The notes beneath the pieces were generated by a model. The model did not search any database, was not told the DNA's origin, and saw nothing but the letters and a program-made list of their open reading frames with translations. Positions 11,512 to 23,825 of a DNA stretch of 64,000 nucleotides are shown piece by piece. Position 1 is the first letter of the stretch. Every line of letters begins with the position of its first letter. Where the stretch lies: contig ARYC01000128.1 of NCBI GenBank assembly GCA_000711775.1, forward strand, positions 1 through 64,000, written 5' to 3'. Source of the DNA: Oxytricha trifallax (Eukaryota > Ciliophora > Spirotrichea > Sporadotrichida > Oxytrichidae). Both the position numbers and the translations under genes were made by a program.

Positions 11512-12576
11512 TCATTAACTTAACTCTAAAACTTATTTATATACATTCACTCTCCCTTATTTCGCACACTTTTAAGCCAATAAATTATCAACTCTCTTCG
11601 CTGAGCTTTTAATAAAGTCAACTGTATCAATAGGTAGGTCATGCATCAAGTGGTAGAGCAGCAGCTTCTTGTAATGACCTTTTAATATACCCCAGTAGAA
11701 CTCAATTCCATTAAACTATGGACTGTAAGGTACGTTGAACACTGGTGTTATTCTAAGTTGTTCATAACTCTTCCTTGTTTCTTTAGTCTTATGAACAGAA
11801 AGATTATCAACAAACAGTATTATCTCTTATTCAGGGTACTTCTCTCCCAGCTGTTCTAAGAACTATATATACTGCTCTGTCTTAATAGAGCGAGGATGAA
11901 TAACATAAGTTTCTAAACCAGTATCTTCACTAATTCCTCCAAGAATTGCCATCGTTTATACCTTGACTTTCTAGTCATATACTTCTATATTACTATGCCT
12001 CTTATACCAAGACTTCTAGATGAAAGTGTTGAAGGTAAACACAGCCTCGTCAGCATGTATAAACTTAATATTATTCTATTAGGCTCTCTGCATTTAATTA
12101 TAAATATAATTTAAGTTGTTGTTGTAAAATGGCAGAGTGAAATCAATCACTCTCTTGATACGATTCACACCTTTGTAAGAGATACCATTTCGTTTATAAA
12201 TGTTAGCAACAGACTATGCAGAGATCTTCAACTCAGGGAACTGGCGGTGAAACATAATAGCTCGTTGGTCAAGAGAGAAGTGAGCCCAATACTTCAAAGT
12301 TTTTTCATTAATAAGATAGTCAATATGCTTCTATTGAAACTTTGACTTCCTCTAAGGCATTGAATTCAGCTATTATTGCTTTAGTTATACAGCTATAAGG
12401 CAGTGGGAGCGAACAGTTGAAGGACTTCTCTTTAAGAGCAGTGCAATTGACTTGTAATTAAGTACAGGTTTGACTTATTCACTGTATATATCACATCCAT
12501 ATCGCAGTTTAAACACTAAATCTATATACTCTTCATCATAAACAGACCCCAAAAGCTTGCTATTTTTGTCTCGCAT
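11512..12576 (-). CDS. TBE transposase (42-kDa type), intact DDE enzyme
   Basis: An uninterrupted frame of 354 aa from MRDKNSKLLG to TGA. The catalytic triad pattern of IS630/Tc1-mariner transposases is visible: first Asp in FIHADEAVF, second Asp in ILFVDNLSVHK, and Glu in YSPQFNGIEFYWG. An N-terminal helix-turn-helix-like region precedes it (around SAQSVANIYKRNGISYKGVN). The start codon lies 4 bp inside the right terminal repeat. The enzyme would cut and join DNA at the TBE ends. This is the only one of the three TBE genes with no sign of damage, which fits selection on the transposase. Confidence 0.93.
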
Positions 12577-12579
12577 TTA

Positions 12580-12657
12580 ATTAATAACCCCAACCCCTAA
12601 CAAATTCCCTACAAATCAAAGCACTTATAAACCTTATTAAGGGGTTTTGGGGTTTTG
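12580..12657 (-). repeat. TBE right terminal inverted repeat
   Basis: The inverted partner of 8585-8662, ending AAGGGGTTTTGGGGTTTTG. It adjoins the transposase start codon, so the promoter would have to lie in or very near the repeat. Confidence 0.95.
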
Positions 12658-12659
12658 AT

Positions 12660-15600
12660 TCTCCTTTCTATACAAAATACATCGAATCAATTTCATCTGA
12701 GCCTTGCTTTACAATTTCATTCTCAGGAGCCTCTAATTTAAAATATTTAAATTAATGCTAATTTGATTTCTAGGCATCTAACAATCTTTTCAAGCATTTA
12801 GTTATGTCTTTCGTGTTTTCCTTCTATTATTGCTAAATTATTTAATATTAAAACAAATAATAACAATAAAAATTTCATGAAACTGGATCTTATTTGTTTT
12901 TCTTTTCATAATAGTATTCTAAATAAATAACTGCCATTAATAGTCTCTCTAAATTAGAATTTTTGTTATAAAATTTCAAACTAAAATTACTTTAAGCAAT
13001 ATAATTCTTTTTAACTAAATTAACTGCACACCTGTAAACTATTAATTTTAACTATTTTATTTATTTTGACTATATCTTGAGCAGTTCATTCTTTCTAATG
13101 GCAATCATGAATATCTCTTTCTATATCTTCATTCTCAAACTTGGGGAAATGTCATCTAAGAACCTTTGAAACTCTTCCTGCTGATCTTATGTGGCTTAAG
13201 TTTGATATAAATAGTATATAACTTCTTTTTTCAGGGTTTTATTAAGTTTTATGTTTTTCATGGCTGTGTTAGCTACGTCAATCTGCTTTAAAAACAACTA
13301 TGATAAAAAGTTTATAAGAGTTTATGATTAAATTAATGTGCTCTTGGTATTTCTGAGATTTTTCACTCATTTGAGAAGTTAAGACTGCTATGAGACCGAA
13401 GACATTAGCTGTAATTAGGGCACATATTAACATCATTATTGAGGTGAAAGCTAACTCAGCTGTAGTAGAGGCAACCATATCTGAAATACTGAAAAGCATA
13501 GCTGAGTAATAAATTTGCTAAATTCACATTATTAAAATATTAAGATTAATTCAAAATGAGAGGGATAACCTCATAAGCAATTACGAAAATTATAAAATTA
13601 AAAAATCTTAGAAATTTAATTAAAATTGAATTGTTTCATTTTTATTCCTTTTCAATTTTAAATAGAACAATTATTTTATATTAATAAATGGGGAATTATT
13701 TAAATAAAAATTGTAAAAAAATAATTTTATTATAAAAATACTAATAATTGGACATTGTCTTTTAATGTTAAAGTAACTCTCTATTTTTAAACAATTATTC
13801 TAACAAATATAGAAGTAAAAAATAATTAAAACACTAATAAGAATTCTTTTTAATGCTATCTTGTGTTTATATAATTTATTTTAAGTAAATTTTAAATATA
13901 TTTTTCAGAAAATTGTAAGCAATAATTTTTAGAATATAAATTACCTTTTACATATATTCAGATCACAATATACATTAATATATAAAGGTGAATTTTTAAA
14001 ATGAATTCCCAATGCTTTTAATAATTAAAATAGCTTAATCCAATAAAAATGTTTACATGCACACCCAATATTAAGTTGAAGTCTGAGATTCATATATTTT
14101 TGTTTCTCTATAGATAAAATTTAAGAGGAATTTTTAAATATAATTAATATGTAAATATTCGCTTATTTTTATTTGATTTTTTTTATAATTAAAAATAATA
14201 TTATAGTTCATTAATCAAGGTTTTAGTTTATATATTAATATATTTTCTTGTAAATTTAATTATCATTATTATTTTTCAATTTTTTTTCATTAAAATAAAA
14301 AAAAATTTCATACTTACCATTGAAATATAAATCAATCTCTATTCTAAATAAAATAGAATTATTTATGTTTCAAGATTAATTAATGAAAAATTTATAATAT
14401 ATTTAATAAATTATTTAATACATAAATAAATTTAGCTTAATTTAATTCTTTAAATAATTAATAATCTGGATAAGAAGGTTCTCGTTGAAAAAAATCTATT
14501 TTTATAATTTTAAATTTAAAGTTAATATAATATTTATGAAAAATTTCTTTAAATAACTTCAAAATTATATTTTTTTTAAAAATTAATTGATGAACTTTTA
14601 AAAATTTGAAAAAAAAACTCTAATTGGTTATTTAAATGAAACTTATTATGATGTTCCATAAAAGATATACCAGTTTAAATTAATCGATTTTTTAAAAAAA
14701 TAAATCTAAATGAAATCATATGCGCATAATGAAGTTAAAGGCTTTATATGTAAAATATCAGCAAATAGGATATTAATAAATTTTCAATTAAATGACTTAT
14801 TTATTATATTAAAAATTCCTTAAAAAGGCAAATGTTCCTCACCGAAATCCCTTTATAAAATCCATATTAGGTATCCATTCTCTTTTTTATCTTGCAATGA
14901 AGAAAAAGATGCAGGCTTGAACATGAATAAACAAAATCAATAAGAAAACAAGTTTAATTTAAATAACTATTATATATTTTCAAGGTGGTTTTATAATAAA
15001 AAGCTGGTTAGTATTTTATTGCAACTTATATTCTCAATTAGAATGATTATTAACCCTAATTACCTATTTAACTTTATACAGACAAATAAATTAAATATTA
15101 ATATTAATAATTTGAAAGTTGCAAGACTTTGAACATGGCTTTTCTGGCTCTAGTAATGTTGACTTTTTGAATCAATTATGAAATTTTGGTGATTCTCATA
15201 AGTTTGAGCATACCCAGAGCATTAAGAATCTATTTCCCATCTCCATTAACTTAACTCTCGAACATTTTGTCAAATGGTATAGTGGAGAACAAATCCAAGT
15301 AAAATCTTGGATTCTTCAAGTAATTCAGTGCAAGTATTCTAGGTTCATAAATTTCTTCTCCACTAATGCTATCGATTTAATGAAGTAAAATGAACAATTT
15401 ATAAACGATGTAGGTAGTTCTAAATGTAATGACTATATCGAGCAAGAAAGAAAAATCAATCAGGGTTTCAAAGACGAAATTCCAATCGGTTTCTGCAAAG
15501 TCAGGCCTGAATGCCAAAATAAACGGAATACTGAAGCAGTTATAAATAGCGAGCAAGATAACATAAATATCCCAGTATAATTTAGCTTTACTGCTTTCTC

Positions 15601-15851
15601 TCAAGATATAAGATTTGGCTATAAATAAACACATAAATATTTCAATAGGACTTACGCTATACTTTAAGTTCGACTAGTTTTTGAGAATTTTAGGTTTAAT
15701 CTTCTTGAGATTTTTTGTGTGTTGACAAATTGGTGGATTTCTTAGTGTCACCAATCATATTTTCTTCAGATCCTGATTTCTTCTGACCCTTCACTATGTT
15801 TCTAATAGATCCTCCCCTTATCAATGATTATAATTTATTGATATGTTTCAT
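12660..15851 (-). CDS. CNG/EAG-type K+ channel, fragmented across several MDSs
   Basis: The minus strand holds ordered pieces of a six-helix channel. At 15851-15110: start MKHINKL, a basic N-terminus, S1-S2 (YWDIYVILLAIYNCFSIPF, FLLDIVITFRTTYID), S3 and an S4-like MLKLMRITKIS. At about 14970-14850: S5 (LVFLLILFIHVQACIFFF). At about 13530-13060: the pore end, S6 and C-linker (ALITANVFGLIAVL, HINLIDVANTAMKNIKLN). At 12840-12660: the beginning of a cyclic-nucleotide-binding domain (APENEIVKQGSDEIDSMYF) that stops at the TBE. A 37-nt intron (15619-15655) and two IESs restore the consensus. The pore helix is missing or in an unseen MDS. The filter region reads SISDM instead of a GYG/GFG-like motif. 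The rest of the CNBD is not seen. One extra A near 12755 breaks the frame before FKLEAPENE. Confidence 0.8.
13283..13328. other. IES in K+ channel gene, 46 bp, pointer AT
   Basis: AT at 13281-13282 and 13327-13328. Removing this segment joins HINLI to DVANTAMKNIKLNKTL in frame, the standard C-linker sequence of this channel class. Without removal the frame hits TGA. Confidence 0.8.
13540..14845. other. AT-rich intergenic/IES stretch inside the K+ channel locus
   Basis: Long A/T-rich sequence between the S5 and pore/S6 MDSs of the channel. The missing pore-helix segment (about 20-30 residues) could be a small MDS here, but I could not find it. Otherwise nothing. Confidence 0.5.
15377..15409. 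other. IES in K+ channel gene, 33 bp, pointer CGAT
   Basis: CGAT occurs at 15373-15376 and 15406-15409. The segment is 33 bp, a multiple of three with no TGA, so it reads straight through as VYKLFILLHQI. Deleting it gives TYIDSISGEEIYEP, the usual S2-S3 loop of this family. There is no GT..AG, so it is not an intron. It is invisible to any ORF test. Confidence 0.8.
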
Positions 15852-16044
15852 TCTTAGCCTGTTTAATTTTTAAGTAAAATAATTTTTTAAAAAAAGGTAC
15901 AAACTATAATAAATAAGAATCAATATTTTTATAAATTTATTACATTTTTGAAATGGGGAAAATTTTGTTAATAACTGAGAAGTTGAAAAATTTCAAAAAA
16001 AAAATTAAAATCCTTTTTTAAGATGTTTATAACATTATTGCTTG

Positions 16045-16374
16045 TCAATAATTATATATTATAATCTATATCTCGACAATTAAATAAATTAATAGTATAT
16101 AATTAATTTAAATATATGATGTATTTGGATCTACATTTTCAGTAGTTTGTTTATCTTCATCTTCCTCTGCTAGTTTGGTCAAAAGGCTTTCTTACTCAGC
16201 CTGGCCAACATTAGCATAAGGATGCAACTTTTGCAAGAGTTCATAAGTAAATGTAGTTCTGCTCTCATGTATCGAGCTGTAATCTCTTTCAGATACTAGA
16301 AATAATTGTTAAGATTTGGAAAACATACATTTATTCTAGATTTCTTAAAAATCAGCGACTTTTGATCCTCCCAT
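16045..16374 (-). CDS. Small unknown protein (about 98 aa, one intron)
   Basis: Begins MGGSKVADFQEIQNK. A 33-nt GTATGT..CTAG intron (16296-16328) is followed by SERDYSSIHESRTTFTYE, LLQKLHPYANVGQAEQES and an acidic tail EEDEDKQTTENVDPN. After NTSYIQ the composition turns AT-driven until TGA at 16045-16047, so the true end may lie a little earlier or in another MDS. It sits 65 bp downstream of the DHX16 stop on the same strand. I do not recognise the family. Confidence 0.55.
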
Positions 16375-16438
16375 TTTCAACAGTTGCAAATCAAATGATT
16401 CAAATATTTCTTATAAAATTAAGGATTTAAAAATTAAT

Positions 16439-20073
<3,635 letters not shown>

Positions 20074-20400
20074 TGTTTTAAATTATAATTAACTCCTTCC
20101 TCCTTATAATATATTAATCCTAATATCTATATATAACACTAAACAATTTCAACAGTTACTGGAAAGTTGTATGCTAGCCAACAGCCACAGCTTGAATGGC
20201 GTTTTTGTCCCCTCCGAAATTACCATCAAAATTAGAGTGAACATTCAATCTATTTCCAAGTGTCTGACTGTCTGGTCTTTGAACTAGAAGCTACACCAAA
20301 TTTTAAGTTGATGATTTTATGCAAATTAATTTATAGTCAAATCAAAAGATTAATGGATAAGGATTCGTACCTCCACATTGGAGAAGGCTGAAGATGCCAT

Positions 20401-20940
20401 TTGAATAATTTATTAAAATAATATTATAGAAATAGTAAAACTTGTTTTTATCAGATTTAATATTATAAATCATAATGACATAACTAAACTTTGAAAATAT
20501 TCAATGTAATTCAATTGAGTAATCGAAAATTACAACACTTTTAAAAATATAATGATATATGATAAAATAAAAATTATTTTTCATCATAGAATAACTTGAT
20601 GAACATTTTTTAAATATATCCATTAAAATAAGTCTGAATTTGTAAATAGCTCGAACACTATAAAAATGAAGGAAATATCTATCCTTCTAAAAGTTAAGGC
20701 AATGAATAAATATTATTTTCTTTTCAACTTAAATTTTATTTAAAAAAATATATAGAAACTAGAACTGCATACATTATTCATTAAAGAGAATCCTCCTAAA
20801 GAAATATAAGAAAGTATTCGAAAATAAATTATTAAAGTTAAGTTTAATTAAATTCAATTAAAGAGTATTGGAATAAGAATCTTTTTACTAAAAATAAAAA
20901 CCTCTTTAATATTAAGTAGTGATTTGAAATGAGTTTTCGG
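20401..20940. other. AT-rich intergenic spacer
   Basis: No coding signal on either strand. It separates the 3' end of SOD-a from the small gene upstream of DHX16. Confidence 0.6.
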
Positions 20941-20981
20941 GGTAATAATATAGATTAAATCAAATAAGTTCATTTTTACAA

Positions 20982-21602
20982 TCATGGCTGAGCAACTGCT
21001 CTTCCTAGTACTCCACAAGCGATTCTTGGACCTGCACTTCCAGTTTTGAGAGAGTCCTCTGTGCCTCCATGACCCAAGTCATCAGCAAATTAATGAACAA
21101 CACATGATCTACCATAGATGCTGTAAGGTCCGACGAGTGATATCTTTGTGTCAGTGAAATTAAAGGTAGCCACTCCATTTGCATCGGTTTAAAGATTACC
21201 CAAGTCGCCTATGTGACGACTGCATGCATCTGGGCCTCCATGAGTCTCTCCGAAAGGATTATAGTGAGACGCTAGTGAAGTACAACCATTTGAAAGATCT
21301 CCAAGTTCATGAATATGGAAAGCATGAAGTGAGTTTGGAGTGAGACCCTGGATACTTCCTGAGATTTATACTCCAACTGCTTCTCTTTAAGTGAATCTAA
21401 TCAAACCTTTTGTGGTTGATGTAGTACTGTGAGGCTCCATAAAGCAATGCCCATAAGCAGGCAATTAGACTAAATCTGCCAAGTTATGGTTCAATTTCTC
21501 TACTAAAAGATTCGAGTCAAGTGGGTCTGTTGCTAGGTGATGAGAATGACTTAACACTTAGCCTATAATCAAGATTGATGTTAATCCACTTAATCTTTTC
21601 AT
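20982..21602 (-). CDS. Secreted Cu/Zn superoxide dismutase (SOD-a), uninterrupted
   Basis: Converts superoxide to hydrogen peroxide and oxygen. 206 aa in one frame with no intron or [21 protein letters not shown] is a likely signal peptide, so the enzyme would be secreted or periplasmic-like. Metal ligands are in the canonical order: [10 protein letters not shown] (two Cu His), [12 protein letters not shown] (bridging and Zn His), HIGDLGN (Zn His and Asp) and [14 protein letters not shown] (Cu His). The active-site Arg is in [12 protein letters not shown], with two Cys placed for the disulfide. It is followed upstream by a second SOD copy on the same strand at 21770-22757. Confidence 0.95.
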
Positions 21603-21769
21603 TTTATAATTTCAATTTATAAATCAAAAGCAAGAATCCTTTTAAACTCACATCATTAATTTAATTGCAAGAAATACTCTATTTTCTTTAGTGTTCTCAA
21701 AATAGTAGAAATATTTGGTGGAAATTATTACTAAAATAAGAATCAGTTTATCGATCTTTCATTCATGCG

Positions 21770-22757
21770 TCATGATGCTGGTGCTGCAGCTCTACCCACA
21801 ATTCCACAAGCTAATCTCGCACCTGAGTTGCCATTTAATGCTGAAGCTGCATTGTTTCCTCTTCCTAGGTCATCTTGCATGGCATGCACTACGCACCCTC
21901 TACCCATAATAGTCTGAAGGCTAATTAGGGAAATTCTATTGTCCACGAAGCTAAAAGTGGCAACACCGCTTGAGTCAGACATGATGTTGCCGAAATCGCC
22001 AACATGGCGAACCGTGTCAGTTCTGCCACCGTGCCTTTATCCGAGGGGATTGTAGTGGCCACCAAATGAAGCGCATCCTGCTTAAATAAAAGGAAAAATT
22101 AAATACGAAGGGAGTTATAGCAAATTGTTGCAAATATACAAATCTTAAATATTGGGATTTTTTGTTTTGCAAGGTTTTTCATAAAAAGCTTAAAATTACT
22201 CCCATATCTTATCTAAAGTTAATTTCTTAATTTTATACTGAATATGTGAATAACTTCATATAATAATTCTGTTTCAATAAAAAAAAATATCTTTAAGATT
22301 TTAATATTAAAAAGAAAATATTTGATGGATTTTCAGATAAACTATTTAGTTTATATTTTAGAAAAATAAAACTCTAGATAAAAAATAGGATAATTTATTC
22401 AGATATATTAAATATATGAGGTATTTATATGTTTAATTTGAAATCCCTTCGATTAATTTAGAATTGTGCATTATCTCCAAAATCATGGATGTGGAACCCA
22501 TGTTCGGTATTAGCGGATAGACCTGATATAGATCCACTTACCTGAACTCCTAGAGGGCTGACTTATGTAAACTTAATAACTCCCATTACACCAGAGCCAG
22601 ATCCGTGTGGTTCCATAACACATACACCGTAGGCTGGAAGAATTGGGGGTAGTGCTTATAGATCTCTTCTACCAAGGTTTTCCGAAAGTAATTAATTATT
22701 TTGGCATAATATCGAGCTTGATATTAATAAAGTGCTTAAGATGGCAAGATTTTTCAT
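21770..22757 (-). CDS. Secreted Cu/Zn superoxide dismutase (SOD-b), one IES
   Basis: A tandem paralogue of SOD-a. MKNLAILSTLLISSSILC is a signal peptide. Ligand motifs: HGFHIHDFGD, HYNPLGQRHGG, RHVGDFGN, CVVHAMQDDLG; active-site Arg in SGARLACGIVGRA. A 388-bp IES splits it between FGDNA and GCASFGGHYNP. With the IES removed it is exactly 200 codons (199 aa and TGA). SOD-a has no interruption at the equivalent place. The 167-bp gap between the two genes is AT-rich. Confidence 0.95.
22082..22469. other. IES of SOD-b, 388 bp, pointer TGC
   Basis: TGC at 22079-22081 and 22467-22469. Removal joins HDFGDNA to GCASFGGHYN, matching the SOD-a sequence [17 protein letters not shown] at the same place. 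Confidence 0.9.
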
Positions 22758-22872
22758 TTGATTAAGTTTTCTAGACTCGGTTTTTACTGTGAGATTTGAT
22801 TGATTTAATTATTAATAAAGTGGCAATATAATCAATTATTAAATTAAGCTATTAAAATTTACATTAAACACA

Positions 22873-23659
22873 TCAATAACGCTCCTCATTAAATCTCTGG
22901 TACTAATTATATCCTTTTCCTTCTTTCTTTTTATCTAAGTCAATTAAATCATCTTAGAATGTCTTAAATTTGCTTGAGACTGCATTTTACTCATCAATCC
23001 ACAATTCACTATAGATTTCATATCCGTTTTTTACAAATAAAATTAGGAAGAGCCCCAGAATAATGTTTATAATGAGAGCGACCAGGAATCTATAGTATAT
23101 CCACATAAGTAAGAAAGATGAGATGTGAAAGAATAGCAACTCAAACATGAAAAATTTGAAACATTAATGCGATTTTTCCTAGAGATTTACTATAGCTACA
23201 TCTATTGCCTCCATACCTTCTCCTCTTAATGCTCTGCCTTGACCAAACATGAGACACTAGAAATTTAATTCAATATGAGTTAGATTTAATAAAAATTCTT
23301 ACAAATGAAGCTATAGTAATAACAAGTAAACCAAAACCCATAGAGAAAGTTGTTGAAATTAAGTATCCCAAAGAAAGAAATTAACTACCAGAAGCTTCCA
23401 CTACTAATCCTCCAAAACAAAAACCTAAATTAAGTGATTTAATTATGGAATTTTTTTAATATTAATAATTTTGTTAATATATAGAGAGAATTTTACCTGT
23501 AAGAAGTGCACTCTCTGTAGTCATAGTTCTAAAAGTCTACGTCCAATAGTTCAGCTCCTTCTATCTATTTTTTATTTATATAAGTATGAATAAATACCTA
23601 ATCTTTATGATGTTTTATTGAATAGCTGTGATTGTAGAATTTTTGAATGCTTGTATCAT
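22873..23659 (-). CDS. Four-helix membrane protein, ORAI-like
   Basis: Three GT..AG introns (23565-23597, 33 nt; 23425-23496, 72 nt; 23257-23302, 46 nt) leave 212 codons, 211 aa. After MIQAFKNSTI come TTESALLTGFCFGGLVVE (helix 1), GYLISTTFSMGFGLLVITIA (helix 2) and FCLMFGQGRALRGEG, then FFMFELLFFHISSFLLMW (helix 3), FLVALIINIILGLFLILF (helix 4) and a charged cytosolic tail. Four helices, the SALL-x-GF opening with an acidic residue in helix 1, and the C-x-x-[FY]G-x-G-x-ALRG loop recall protist ORAI store-operated calcium channels. Animal ORAI proteins differ outside helix 1, so the call rests on pattern only. No IES is needed. Confidence 0.5.
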
Positions 23660-23825
23660 TTTTAATTTATATATAATTAATTTAAATTTAAATTAATCTA
23701 ATTCCTTATCTCAACAACTTCTAAATTATAGATGATACAGAATGTGAGAATATTTTTGTTTATGATTTTATATATCTTGATAGGAAAATTAAATCCAAAT
23801 AAAATAAATAAAAGTATTTAGTAAA

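Larger units (their letters stand above)
8585..12657. mobile_element. TBE-type (telomere-bearing) transposon, complete, 4073 bp
   Basis: The termini are inverted repeats of about 78 bp (8585-8662 and 12580-12657) beginning CAAAACCCCAAAACCCC, with only a couple of mismatches. Length, telomere-like tips and gene content match the TBE family of hypotrich germline genomes: a minus-strand DDE transposase at the right end, a middle plus-strand ORF of about 22 kDa, and a minus-strand zinc-finger/kinase gene at the left. TBE transposons are removed from the developing macronucleus, and their transposases are known to take part in genome rearrangement in Oxytricha. The flanks are AAT on the left and ATT on the right. 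Both fit the ANT target preference, but they are complementary rather than identical, so a clean direct duplication is not visible. Confidence 0.95.

Noticed and set aside
8581..12660. Perfect 3-bp direct target duplication for the TBE
   Set aside because: The flanks are AAT on the left and ATT on the right. They fit the ANT preference but are not identical direct repeats, so I do not claim a clean duplication.
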